Assembly: GCA_964393035.1 (NCBI GenBank)
Contig: CAYMRX010000002.1
Coordinates: forward strand, 62,001-126,000
Direction of reading: 5' to 3'
DNA from: Tabrizicola_A sp964393035
GTDB lineage: Bacteria > Pseudomonadota > Alphaproteobacteria > Rhodobacterales > Rhodobacteraceae
Length of the DNA stretch: 64,000 nt
Under the pieces are notes generated by a model. That model did not search any database, was not told where the DNA came from, and worked only from the letters and a program-made list of their open reading frames with translations. Positions 26,923 through 34,805 of the stretch are shown here, piece by piece; position 1 is the first letter of the stretch; each line of letters begins with the position of its first letter. Both the position numbers and the translations under genes were made by a program.

Positions 26923-26943
26923 GGGGCGGGTCATCCCCGCCCC
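26923..26943. terminator. Bidirectional terminator-like hairpin
   Basis: Arms GGGGCGGG (26923-26930) and CCCGCCCC (26936-26943) with loop TCATC lie between the convergent aldehyde dehydrogenase (stop 26886) and the cytochrome c550 gene (stop 26950) that ends the nir operon. The stem is strong but has no T tract. Confidence 0.65.
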
Positions 26944-26949
26944 GAACCG

Positions 26950-27351
26950 TCACTTGATGCTGACCAGATAGGCCGCCATATCCTCGGCCCCCTTGGTCAG
27001 TTTGAAGGTCATCTTCGATTTCGCGGCGGCATCACCCGTGGCCGCCTGCAACCAGGCTGACGGGTCAGCGACATAGGCCGCCAGCGCCGCCTCATCCCAA
27101 ATCTTGCCCGCCGCATTGGCGGCAAGGATGCTGTCGCCGTATTTGAAATCCGCGGTGGAGCCGACGGCCTTGCCACCCAGCCCCCAAAGGTTCGGCCCGG
27201 TCTTGCCGCCCTTTTGCACCTCGGTGCCATCCGGCGCAGTCATGGCATGGCAAGATTTGCATTTCTTGAAATCCGCCTCCCCCTTCGCGGCATCCCCCGC
27301 AAAAGCGGGCAGCGCCAAAAGGGCAAAAGCAGCGGTCAACGCAAGTTTCAT
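26950..27351 (-). CDS. Cytochrome c550/c2-type class I cytochrome c
   Basis: A 133-aa periplasmic cytochrome c with a signal peptide (about residues 1-18, ending LPAFAG). The haem motif is CKSCH (31-35), and the distal Met ligand is probably Met114 in KSKMTFKL. The pattern PDGTEVQKGGKTGPNL, then FKYG, is that of Paracoccus cytochrome c550 and Rhodobacter cytochrome c2. These carry electrons from the bc1 complex to cd1 nitrite reductase and NO reductase. It is the last gene of the nir operon, 26 bp after the small membrane protein gene, so it is likely a dedicated NirS donor. Confidence 0.9.
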   Translation of the reverse strand: MKLALTAAFALLALPAFAGDAAKGEADFKKCKSCHAMTAPDGTEVQKGGKTGPNLWGLGGKAVGSTADFKYGDSILAANAAGKIWDEAALAAYVADPSAWLQAATGDAAAKSKMTFKLTKGAEDMAAYLVSIK

Positions 27352-27377
27352 CGTGGTTCCTTTCACGGTTGCAGAAG

Positions 27378-27614
27378 TCATCTGTTGCGCCCCTCGGCCG
27401 CACGGATCAGGCGGCGCACCCAGCGCGCCGCGGCCCAGGTGGCAGGGATCGACACGGGCAAGGCCCAGATCAACGCCGGAATGGGCGCAATCGCCTGCCC
27501 CCCGGCCGAGGCGAATATCAGCCCCAGAAGAAAGGCGTTGATCGCCACCGCGCCCGCCACAAAGGGCCACAGGATCGCGCCCAGCCACCACAGGTTTTCA
27601 ATGCGAGGTGCCAT
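27378..27614 (-). CDS. Small two-helix membrane protein of the nir operon, function unknown
   Basis: A 78-aa protein that I do not recognise. It has two predicted membrane helices (about residues 10-34 and 40-58), a short Trp-rich N terminus (MAPRIENLWWLGAI) and a basic C-terminal tail (RWVRRLIRAAEGRNR), which predicts a cytoplasmic tail. Its ATG lies inside the last codons of nirN (17-bp overlap), so the genes look translationally coupled. Context suggests a role in NirN or NirS maturation, haem handling or electron transfer, but nothing in the sequence defines it. Confidence 0.72.
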   Translation of the reverse strand: MAPRIENLWWLGAILWPFVAGAVAINAFLLGLIFASAGGQAIAPIPALIWALPVSIPATWAAARWVRRLIRAAEGRNR

Positions 27615-29223
27615 CTTCGAAACTGACCTTGTTCCAGACATTGTATTTGCCCGAGGGTTTCTTCATCGGCAGGCGTTTGATCTCGGTCTGCGTTGCCGCA
27701 TCAAAGACAATCACCGCGCCGTCATCTTCCCAGATCGACACCAGCGCGCGGCTGCCATCCTTGGTGAATTCGGTATGCGCCACGGTCTTGCCCGGCTCGG
27801 GCGCAATGACCTTCACCACCTTCAAGGATTGCTTGTCGATGATGTGCATCTCGCCCTTGTGCGGGCCGGTAAAGACATCGGCCCAAAGGTAAGGCGTGCC
27901 GGCATGGCTGCGCAGAAAGAAGCCCGGACCCGAGGTCTTGATAACCTCGACCAGCCGCCAATCCTCCATGTCGATCACACTGATCGCGCCATCGTTCAGA
28001 TGCGGCACCGCCATCACCCGGTGGCCACCCCGTATCCAACTGATGCCCGAGCCCAAATGCGGCATGCCAGGCAAAGGCAGGCTGGAAATCTCGCGCCCGA
28101 CATCCAGATTGACCACGACGCCGGTTTCGCCTTCTCGGTTGGCGCCGATCAGGTTGCGATAGTCGGGGCTGAAGAAAAAGTCGTCCAAAGGTGCGGAAAC
28201 CGCGATACGGCGGCGGGCGAAAAGGCCCTTCTCGACACCGATGGCCTCCTCCACCCCGGCCTCATTGGAATGGACAAAACCTTCGGGATAGGGGCCGCCG
28301 TCTTCGGTGGTGGCAATTTCCCAGATCTCCGCCACATCCTTCAAGGCCAGCACGAAAGTGCCACGCTGCGGGGCCTGATAGACTGCCGACACCCGACTGG
28401 CTGTTCCGTCCTTGCCCGCAACCGCCACCACCTTGGCGACCGTCAGATCCCCGGTCGACAGGATGGTCAGCGTCGCGGGCAGGTAATTCGCCACCGCCAG
28501 CCACTTGCCATCCGCGCTCATCGCGATGTTGCGGCTGTTCAGACCCGCGCGCACCTGACCGACAATCGACAGCGACCAGAGGTCATATTTCTGCACCCAG
28601 CCATCGCGCGACATGATGAACACATGCCGCCCGTCTGGGCTGAACTTCGGCCCGCCATGCACCGCAAAGGGCGTCTGAAAGCGGTCCAAGACCTTAAACG
28701 TATCACCATCCAGCACCGAGACATGGTGATCCCCGGTTTCCACCACCAAGGTCACATTCATCGGATCGGCCTTGAACACCGGAGCGGTCGTCGGGTGATA
28801 GCCTGCCTCCATCTGCCGCGAGGCCGCAATCTCGGCCGCCCCCCAGACCGGCACTTCAGCCAAGGGCGCTGCGACATAGGCCGCCACCGCCGCGATTTCG
28901 GGGGCCGAAAGCGTGACGGCAAAGCCCGGCATCTGCGTCATCGCCCGGCCCTGCCCGATCACGGCTTCCAGCTTTTCGCCCTTCAATCGCCCCAGATTTT
29001 CCGGCAAAAGTGCAGGCCCCGTGCCACCCAAGCGGCTTTCGGCATGGCAACCTGCGCAAAGATCACGGTAGATCGCCGCCCCATCCGGCGCGGCACAAAC
29101 CGGTGCTGCCAAACTCAGGCCAAGCAAAAGCGTCGCGGCTTTACCTTGGCCAAAATATCCCCCGCGGAGCGTCCGAAGCCGGGCCGCAACCCCGCCCTCA
29201 AAGAAACTGATGCGCCGGATCAT
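27598..29223 (-). CDS. nirN: Dihydro-haem d1 dehydrogenase NirN (cytochrome cd1-like)
   Basis: A 541-aa periplasmic cytochrome related to NirS. It has an N-terminal export segment (about residues 28-46), a c-haem domain with CAGCH at 56-60, and an eight-bladed propeller that binds d1-type haem. NirN catalyses the last step, oxidation of dihydro-d1 to d1, and hands the cofactor to NirS. The propeller lacks the exact active-site His pattern of NirS, as expected. The ATG at 29223 overlaps the nirJ 3' end by 26 bp. It lies between nirJ and the small membrane protein gene. Confidence 0.88.
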   Translation of the reverse strand: MIRRISFFEGGVAARLRTLRGGYFGQGKAATLLLGLSLAAPVCAAPDGAAIYRDLCAGCHAESRLGGTGPALLPENLGRLKGEKLEAVIGQGRAMTQMPGFAVTLSAPEIAAVAAYVAAPLAEVPVWGAAEIAASRQMEAGYHPTTAPVFKADPMNVTLVVETGDHHVSVLDGDTFKVLDRFQTPFAVHGGPKFSPDGRHVFIMSRDGWVQKYDLWSLSIVGQVRAGLNSRNIAMSADGKWLAVANYLPATLTILSTGDLTVAKVVAVAGKDGTASRVSAVYQAPQRGTFVLALKDVAEIWEIATTEDGGPYPEGFVHSNEAGVEEAIGVEKGLFARRRIAVSAPLDDFFFSPDYRNLIGANREGETGVVVNLDVGREISSLPLPGMPHLGSGISWIRGGHRVMAVPHLNDGAISVIDMEDWRLVEVIKTSGPGFFLRSHAGTPYLWADVFTGPHKGEMHIIDKQSLKVVKVIAPEPGKTVAHTEFTKDGSRALVSIWEDDGAVIVFDAATQTEIKRLPMKKPSGKYNVWNKVSFEDGTSH

Positions 29224-30412
29224 GGCTTTTCCCCCGAAACGGCGTGACTTCCAGCCGCAAGGCCTCCTCGGCGCCGATCTCGGCATTCGACAGATAGCAG
29301 GCCGGATCTTCGGCCCAAGGATCGCCCGTCACCTGCAAGGCGCGGATGCGGGTATTGCCGCCGCAAACCGCCTGAAACGCACAGGCCCCGCAGCGGCCTT
29401 TCAACGGGCGCGGGCGCTGGCGCAGGGTCTCCAGCATCGCATCCGAACCGGTCCAAAGCTCGGAAAACTTGGCCGTCTTGACCGAACCGATGGTGTAATC
29501 CGACCAGTAGGTGTCAGGATGCACCTTGCCCTGCGGGTCGATATTGGCAACGCCCAGCCCGCTGGAATTGCCGCCCCAAGCCTCCAGATGCGCCCGCACA
29601 TGGGCGGTGCGGGCGGCGTCGAAGTTCCGCTCCACCCAAGCCAGAAAATAGACCGCGTCGGCATCATTGTTGCCCGTGACGATTTCCAGCGGTTGATCCT
29701 CGGCCACCGCGACCCATGCCCGGTCGATCAGTTGGTCCATCGCCGCGCGGGTGCGGACACGTTCGGTATCCTCGCCCCGGTTCTTGTCGCCGCGCCCGGC
29801 ATAGACGAGATGGCTAAGGTAAAACTTGTCCACCCCTTCGCGGTCACACAGGTCCATCATCGCGGGCAGCATATGGGCGTTGTCCTCGGTGATCGTATAG
29901 CGCAGGCCCACCTTGACGCCCTTGGCCTTGCAGGCCCGCACCCCGGCAAGGGCCGCATCGAAAGCGCCCTCCACCCCGCGGAACCAGTCGTTCATCTGGC
30001 CGATGCCATCCAGCGAAATGCCGACATAGTCGAAGCCCAGATCGGCAATCCGGTCGATGTGGTCCGCCACCTTGGTGCCATTGGTCGAAAGCGACAGATG
30101 CCGAAAGCCCAGTTCCTTGGCCCGTTCGGCCAGTGGGAAAAAATCAAACCGGCTCAGGGGTTCGCCGCCCGACAGGATCAGCGCCGGGATGCCGAAGTCT
30201 TTCAGATCGCCCAGCACGCCCAGCGCCCGTTCATGGGAAAGCTCTCCCGGAAACGGCACATCGGCGCTGGTGGTATAGCAATGGCGGCATTTCAGGTTGC
30301 AGGTGCGGGTCAGGTTCCAGATCACCACGGGTTTCACCCCACCCGCCGCCGTTCGGCGGCGCGGGGGCGTGGGGGTCACCAGTTCCTGCATATATTGCGT
30401 CAGGCGAAACAT
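29198..30412 (-). CDS. nirJ: Radical SAM haem d1 biosynthesis protein NirJ
   Basis: A 404-aa radical SAM enzyme with the cluster motif CNLKCRHC (Cys38, Cys42, Cys45), the glycine motif LSGGEP, and a C-terminal SPASM-like Cys cluster (GRCGACAFQAVCGG, near residue 345). NirJ converts 12,18-didecarboxysirohaem to the oxo-bearing precursor by removing propionate side chains. It starts by overlapping the nirH stop. Confidence 0.93.
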   Translation of the reverse strand: MFRLTQYMQELVTPTPPRRRTAAGGVKPVVIWNLTRTCNLKCRHCYTTSADVPFPGELSHERALGVLGDLKDFGIPALILSGGEPLSRFDFFPLAERAKELGFRHLSLSTNGTKVADHIDRIADLGFDYVGISLDGIGQMNDWFRGVEGAFDAALAGVRACKAKGVKVGLRYTITEDNAHMLPAMMDLCDREGVDKFYLSHLVYAGRGDKNRGEDTERVRTRAAMDQLIDRAWVAVAEDQPLEIVTGNNDADAVYFLAWVERNFDAARTAHVRAHLEAWGGNSSGLGVANIDPQGKVHPDTYWSDYTIGSVKTAKFSELWTGSDAMLETLRQRPRPLKGRCGACAFQAVCGGNTRIRALQVTGDPWAEDPACYLSNAEIGAEEALRLEVTPFRGKSHDPAHQFL

Positions 30413-30897
30413 CAGCCTTCTCCGGTCAGGCGCAACCCGGTCTTTTTCAGGATCCGGGTCGAATAAAGGATGTCATGGCTGCGGCAGGCTTGGCCCAAAA
30501 GACCGGCCACCTCGGCGCGTTTGGTCTCCACCTCGGCGCGTGAGGTGCCGTGCAGCATGGCAAAAAGGTTATAGGGCCAGTCGGGCAGCGCGCGCGGGCG
30601 CAGGTAGCAATGGCTGACAAACTCCAGCGCGCCCACCTTGGCCCCCAGCGCGAGGGCCTGATCGTCGGCCACATCCCAAACGCTCATGCCGTTTGCCACC
30701 ATGCCCAAAGCATAGTGATTGGGGGCAAGGGCCACGCGGCGGATCACGCCCGCCTCTTGCATTGTCGCCATCCGGGCGATCACCTCGGCCTCGTCCAGCC
30801 CCAGCCAGCCGCCCACCTCGGCATAGGGCGCGGCGGCCATCGGCAGCCCCCCGGCCGTGGCGGCGATGATCTTGCGGTCTGTGGTGTCGATGCTCAT
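30412..30897 (-). CDS. nirH: Sirohaem decarboxylase subunit NirH (Lrp/AsnC-like)
   Basis: A 161-aa protein of the Lrp/AsnC-like sirohaem decarboxylase family. It has an N-terminal winged helix (LDEAEVIARMATMQEAGVI) and a C-terminal RAM-type domain with FVSHCYLRPRALPDWPYNLF. The family removes two acetate carboxyls from sirohaem. It overlaps nirG and nirJ by ATGA-type junctions. Confidence 0.87.
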   Translation of the reverse strand: MSIDTTDRKIIAATAGGLPMAAAPYAEVGGWLGLDEAEVIARMATMQEAGVIRRVALAPNHYALGMVANGMSVWDVADDQALALGAKVGALEFVSHCYLRPRALPDWPYNLFAMLHGTSRAEVETKRAEVAGLLGQACRSHDILYSTRILKKTGLRLTGEG

Positions 30898-31367
30898 GCG
30901 GCAACCCGGAACCCGATGAAGAATTCGTGCAGTTTTGGGAAGCGCAGCACCTTCAGCCCCGTTTCCCGCTCGATCCGCGCCGCCGCCTTGCCGATGCCTT
31001 CGGGCTTTTCACAAGCCAGAACGAACCACATGTTCAGCCGGTGCGCGCGTTCATAATTATGCGCCACCTCGGGCAGGGCATTGACCAAAGTCACGACCTC
31101 CTCAAATCGCGCTTCCGGCACCTCCATCGCACAAAGGCAAAAGGCCCCGCCCATCGCCTCGGCGTCATAAAACGGGCCAAAGCGGGTGATGGCGCCAATT
31201 TCGCGCAGCCGCGTCAGCCGCAAAATCAGATCACCCTCCGCCACGCCCAAACCCTCGCCCGCATCGGCAAAGGGGCGCGGGGTCAGGGGAAAGCCGATCT
31301 GGAGCGCGTTCAGGATGGCGCGGTCGGTGGTGTCCAGACTGCCGTCGGGCAGGCGCGTGCGTCTCAT
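30894..31367 (-). CDS. nirG: Sirohaem decarboxylase subunit NirG (Lrp/AsnC-like)
   Basis: A 157-aa homologue of NirD and NirH. Its N-terminal helix-turn-helix region runs LDTTDRAILNALQIGFPLTPRPF, and its C-terminal domain includes VAHNYERAHRLNMWFVLACE, with the His-Asn-Tyr segment seen in active sirohaem decarboxylase subunits. The start at 31367 is fixed by the ATGA overlap with nirDL. It acts with NirDL and NirH in haem d1 assembly. Confidence 0.87.
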   Translation of the reverse strand: MRRTRLPDGSLDTTDRAILNALQIGFPLTPRPFADAGEGLGVAEGDLILRLTRLREIGAITRFGPFYDAEAMGGAFCLCAMEVPEARFEEVVTLVNALPEVAHNYERAHRLNMWFVLACEKPEGIGKAAARIERETGLKVLRFPKLHEFFIGFRVAA

Positions 31368-32338
31368 CTGGCGGCCTCCACAATGCTTGCCCGGGTCTGT
31401 TTGAAGCAGCGGAGCGAGAACAAGGGTTTCGACACCGCCCCGGCAAGCGCGGGCACGGCGCGGGCGGCCTCCAGCACTTCCAGCGCGGCCGTCCGGCTGG
31501 TGCCGTGGATCATGGAATACAGCGCATAGGGCCAAACCCCCGGCACCGTCTTGCGGCGGTAGCACAGCGTCACCCCCGGCAGCGCGGCCAAGGCCCGCCC
31601 CGCGGCATCAATCCGATGCTCCGGCAGATCCCAGACCACCATGGCATTCGCGGTATAGCCCAGCGCCCGGTGCCGCACGATCACCCCCAGCCGCGTGATG
31701 ATCCGGGCGCGGCAAAGCGCGGCGATCCGGTCCAACACGGCCTCCTCCTCACCCAAGGCGGCGAAAGGATGCGGCACCAAGGGCAGGCCTTGCGCCAGGC
31801 CGTGCAGCAGCACGCGGTCGCGGTCACTCAGCGCCAGAGGTTCCGCCGGACGATCCGCCGTCATCGCCTGCCGGGCTCCCTTCAGGCGAAACCCAAGATC
31901 AATGTTGAAGGCGCGTTCAAGCCGCAGATCCAGCACCGGCAGGCCGGTTGCCGCCGTAATCCGGCCCAGACAGGCCGCCAGCGGTGCCGGCCCCGAGGCG
32001 GTGGCGACAAACCACAGGTTCCAGACGTCGTCGCGCTGATAGGAATGGTTCACCCCCGGCTCTGCGCCCACAAGGGCCGCCACCTCCTCCAGCCGGTTTT
32101 CGGGCACGGCCAGCGCCGCCAGCGTGCTGGCCCCGGCGGTATTCGGCCGCACCGTCGCCCCGACCCGCGCCACTTTGCCCTCGGCCACCAACCGGCTGAG
32201 CCGCGCGATCACCTGACGTTCCGAGATGCCCAAATGCACCCCGATCGCGGCATAGGGCCGGGCGACCAGCGGCAGATCACGCTGGAATTCGTCCAAAAGC
32301 CGTGCGTCGAGGGGGTCAAAGTGCAGCATGGCCGTCAC
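31364..32338 (-). CDS. nirDL: Fused sirohaem decarboxylase NirD-NirL
   Basis: A 324-aa protein with two Lrp/AsnC-like halves: a NirD-type half (about residues 1-150, with VNHSYQRDDVWNLWFVA) and a NirL-type half (about 165-315, with VTLCYRRKTVPGVWPYALYSMIHG). In Pseudomonas these are separate genes; a NirDL fusion is known in Paracoccus pantotrophus, where it decarboxylates sirohaem. The GTG at 32338 overlaps the nirF stop; an ATG at 32329 would remove three residues. Confidence 0.9.
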   Translation of the reverse strand: MTAMLHFDPLDARLLDEFQRDLPLVARPYAAIGVHLGISERQVIARLSRLVAEGKVARVGATVRPNTAGASTLAALAVPENRLEEVAALVGAEPGVNHSYQRDDVWNLWFVATASGPAPLAACLGRITAATGLPVLDLRLERAFNIDLGFRLKGARQAMTADRPAEPLALSDRDRVLLHGLAQGLPLVPHPFAALGEEEAVLDRIAALCRARIITRLGVIVRHRALGYTANAMVVWDLPEHRIDAAGRALAALPGVTLCYRRKTVPGVWPYALYSMIHGTSRTAALEVLEAARAVPALAGAVSKPLFSLRCFKQTRASIVEAAR

Positions 32339-33489
32339 AGCCCCGTCTGATGCGCGCGGGCGGTAAAGAAGATGCCTGAGGGGGCCTCGGCGGCCACCTC
32401 GCCAACCTTTTCGCGGGTCTTGGTGTCGTAGATCATCACCCGGTTGTCATCGCGCGCCGAAATCCAGACCTCGGCCCCGCGCGGGGCAAATTCCATGTGA
32501 AGAATGGCCTTGCCGGGGGTCAGCGTGGCCACGACCTCATGGGAACGCGAGTCCACCACCTGCACCACATCGTTCAAGGGGGTGGCGAAGTTGACCCAGA
32601 CGAAAGGTGACGCAGGCTGGGCGATGATGAACACCGGCTGGCCATGCACCGGCGTGGTTGCCGTGGTCTTTTGGCTGGTCCGGTCCACCCAAAGAATTTC
32701 ATGCCGCCCCACCGCGGGCAGCGCATATTGCCCTTCGGTAAAGGCCCAGCTTTGCAGATGTGGCATCTTGTAGACCGGCATGTCTTCGCCCGTCTTGCCG
32801 TAATCGGTCAGGAATTTCTGCGGCGGGGTTTCGGGGGACCAGAGGTCAAAGGCCGTGACGCCCTTTTCGCCGAAAAGCCCGACAAGGAAGGTATGGGCAT
32901 CATCCGTCAACACGGCGTCAAAGGGGTTCTTGCCGGCATTGCCGATCATCTGGATAGCGGGCGCAGGGCCGGAAAAATCGCCCATAAACACCTCGCCGGT
33001 GTCCCAGACCGTCCAGGCAAAGCGGCGGCCGGGCACATCGACCAGCCCCACCGTTTTGCCCTTGGCCGGGATGTCGGCAACCAGTGCCAGTGTGTCCGCA
33101 TCAAACACCTTGACCCCGCCGGGTTCGTAATTCGACACGGCAACCAGCTTGCCGTCATCGCTGATCGCCCCGCCGATGGAATTCCCGGCCTGCACGATGC
33201 GGGCGGCAATGGTGCGGGTCAGAAGATCCACCTTGGTCAGCCCGCCATCGCGGCCAAAGACATAGGCAAAGCGTTCGTCGGGCGAATAGGTCAGCGAGGC
33301 GTGGGAAAGATCCCCCAGACCCTCGATCCGGCCAAGGGCGGCGCGCTCGGAGCGGTCAATCAGGACGAGCGACCCCGTGGCCCGTTCGATCACCAGCCCC
33401 AGATCGCCCGTGGCCACCGTCTGCGGTTGATCGGCGGCAAAGGCGGTTGTCGTCAGCAGCGCAAAGAGGAAAGAGGCGAGAACGCGCAT
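32335..33489 (-). CDS. nirF: Haem d1 biosynthesis protein NirF
   Basis: A 384-aa periplasmic propeller protein related to the d1 domain of NirS. It has a signal peptide (about residues 1-18, ending TTTAFAADQ) and repeated beta-blade motifs such as ERFAYVFGRDGGLTKVDL and GGAISDDGKLVAVSNYEPGG. NirF is needed for a late step of haem d1 formation. It carries no c-haem motif. It lies 4 bp after nirC and overlaps nirDL. Confidence 0.92.
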   Translation of the reverse strand: MRVLASFLFALLTTTAFAADQPQTVATGDLGLVIERATGSLVLIDRSERAALGRIEGLGDLSHASLTYSPDERFAYVFGRDGGLTKVDLLTRTIAARIVQAGNSIGGAISDDGKLVAVSNYEPGGVKVFDADTLALVADIPAKGKTVGLVDVPGRRFAWTVWDTGEVFMGDFSGPAPAIQMIGNAGKNPFDAVLTDDAHTFLVGLFGEKGVTAFDLWSPETPPQKFLTDYGKTGEDMPVYKMPHLQSWAFTEGQYALPAVGRHEILWVDRTSQKTTATTPVHGQPVFIIAQPASPFVWVNFATPLNDVVQVVDSRSHEVVATLTPGKAILHMEFAPRGAEVWISARDDNRVMIYDTKTREKVGEVAAEAPSGIFFTARAHQTGL

Positions 33490-33493
33490 CGCG

Positions 33494-33796
33494 TTAGTCC
33501 TTTTCTTTCAGATAATTGGCAATCCACAGTGCCTCGTCCTCGGTCATCAAGGGGCGCCATGGCGGCATGGCGGTGCCGGGGATGCCGTCAAGGATGATGA
33601 GCGCGAGGCCATCGGGTTCAGCATGGGCCAATGCCTCGGCGGTCAAGGGGCGGCCCAGCCCGCCTTTCAGCGTCAGGCCATGGCAGGACCCGCAGTCTTG
33701 CAGGACCATGTGTTCAAGGGCCTTGGCGCGTTCGGGAGGCACTTCGGCAAGGGCGGGCGTGGCAAGGAGCAGCGCCAGCGCCCCCGCCTTGAGCAT
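33494..33796 (-). CDS. nirC: c-type cytochrome NirC
   Basis: A 100-aa periplasmic cytochrome c with a signal peptide (about residues 1-18, ending TPALAEV), haem motif CGSCH (35-39) and a distal Met candidate in GTAMPPWRPLMTEDEA. NirC may donate electrons to NirS or assist d1 insertion. The ATG at 33796 gives a good signal peptide; a GTG three codons upstream is possible. Unlike most junctions in this operon, it is separated from nirE by 67 bp that contain an inverted repeat. Confidence 0.9.
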   Translation of the reverse strand: MLKAGALALLLATPALAEVPPERAKALEHMVLQDCGSCHGLTLKGGLGRPLTAEALAHAEPDGLALIILDGIPGTAMPPWRPLMTEDEALWIANYLKEKD

Positions 33797-33798
33797 TG

Positions 33799-33837
33799 CA
33801 TGCACGCATCGGTTGGCAGCCCCCCGAGGCGTGCATG
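33799..33837 (-). promoter_or_regulatory. nirC: Inverted repeat in the nirE-nirC leader
   Basis: CATGCACGC (33799-33807) and GCGTGCATG (33829-33837) are exact reverse complements with a 21-nt loop. In the mRNA the stem ends 2 nt before the nirC start codon, and the only G-rich, Shine-Dalgarno-like stretch lies in the loop. It could modulate nirC translation. Confidence 0.5.
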
Positions 33838-33863
33838 AAATGCTCGACAAGGGGCGCGAGGCC

Positions 33864-34682
33864 TTAAGCATAGGCCGCCATCCCCGCGCCCTCGCAGGCA
33901 AGGGCGGCGGCCAGCAGGGCGGGCTCATACAGCGACACCACGCGCCCGATGACAAACAGCACCGGGGCCTCGGGCTGGGCGTCTGCGACCGCCGCCGCGA
34001 TGCCTGCCAGATCGGACAGAACCCGCGTTTCGCGCGGGGTGGTGGCGGATGCAACAGCCAGAACCGGCGTGTCCGCCGCCAGCCCATGCGCGATGAGCTT
34101 GCCGGAGATTTCGGCAATATTGGCCACGCCCATATAGACCACCAGCGTCGTGTCGCCACTCGCAAGCGAGGCCCAGTCCAGATCCAGCGCGCCATCGCGG
34201 GCCCGGTGGCCGGTGACATAGCGCACGCCGGTTGCCAACCCGCGATGGGTCAGCGGCACGCCGGTCGATGAGGCCGCCCCTTGGGCTGATGTGATGCCGG
34301 GCGTGTAATCGCAGGCGATACCGGCGGCGCGGCAGGCCTCGGCTTCTTCGCTGCCCCGACCAAAGATCAGGGGATCGCCCCCCTTGACGCGCGCCACCCG
34401 CAACCCCTGCCGGGCCAGATCAACCAGCATCGCATTGATGCCATCCTGCGGCACCTTATGCGCCTTGGGCAGTTTGCCCACGTCGATCCGGCGGATGTGC
34501 AAGGGGATCAGCGCCATGATCTCGGGGCTGACGAGACGGTCATAGACCACCACATCCGCCTCAACCATCAGGCGCAAGGCGCGGCGAGTCAGAAGTTCGG
34601 GGTCGCCCGGGCCAGCGCCGATCAGATGCACATGACCAGGTAAATTGGGGCCGGACAGGAACTCTTGGGACAGGACATTCAT
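33864..34682 (-). CDS. nirE: Uroporphyrinogen-III C-methyltransferase for haem d1 (NirE)
   Basis: A 272-aa SAM-dependent uroporphyrinogen III methyltransferase (CobA/SUMT family) making precorrin-2, the first committed intermediate of sirohaem and haem d1. Landmarks are HLIGAGPGDPELLT, VVYDRLVSPEI, VRVKGGDPLIFGRG in sense and TPGITSAQGAASSTGVPLTHRG. The ATG at 34682 was chosen because a longer frame reaching 34745 would lie within a strong hairpin. It is the second gene after nirS. Confidence 0.92.
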   Translation of the reverse strand: MNVLSQEFLSGPNLPGHVHLIGAGPGDPELLTRRALRLMVEADVVVYDRLVSPEIMALIPLHIRRIDVGKLPKAHKVPQDGINAMLVDLARQGLRVARVKGGDPLIFGRGSEEAEACRAAGIACDYTPGITSAQGAASSTGVPLTHRGLATGVRYVTGHRARDGALDLDWASLASGDTTLVVYMGVANIAEISGKLIAHGLAADTPVLAVASATTPRETRVLSDLAGIAAAVADAQPEAPVLFVIGRVVSLYEPALLAAALACEGAGMAAYA

Positions 34683-34727
34683 CGCGCGCACCCCGGCTGG
34701 CAGATTGTACTTCTTTGAGAGGGAGAA

Positions 34728-34792
34728 GGCGGAGGGGCGCGCCACATGCCCCCTCCGCCCGTTTGGGGCCGCGCCCGAAAGCGCGCCCCCAA
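34728..34792 (-). terminator. nirS: Tandem hairpins between nirS and nirE
   Basis: Hairpin A, next to the nirS stop, pairs 34763-34768 with 34787-34792 and 34770-34774 with 34781-34785, with one mismatch. Hairpin B pairs 34728-34737 with 34750-34759 perfectly (10 bp). In the nirS transcript they follow the stop codon. They could act as a partial terminator or a 3' stabiliser, giving more nirS than cofactor-gene mRNA. Confidence 0.65.
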
Positions 34793-34805
34793 TCCTGGCC
34801 GACGC

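Noticed and set aside
24820..26934. A 704-codon open frame on the minus strand opposite the modC 3' end and the ALDH
   Set aside because: It lies antisense to clear genes, is full of His/Arg/Gly typical of antisense frames in GC-rich DNA, and shows no family motif or ribosome site.
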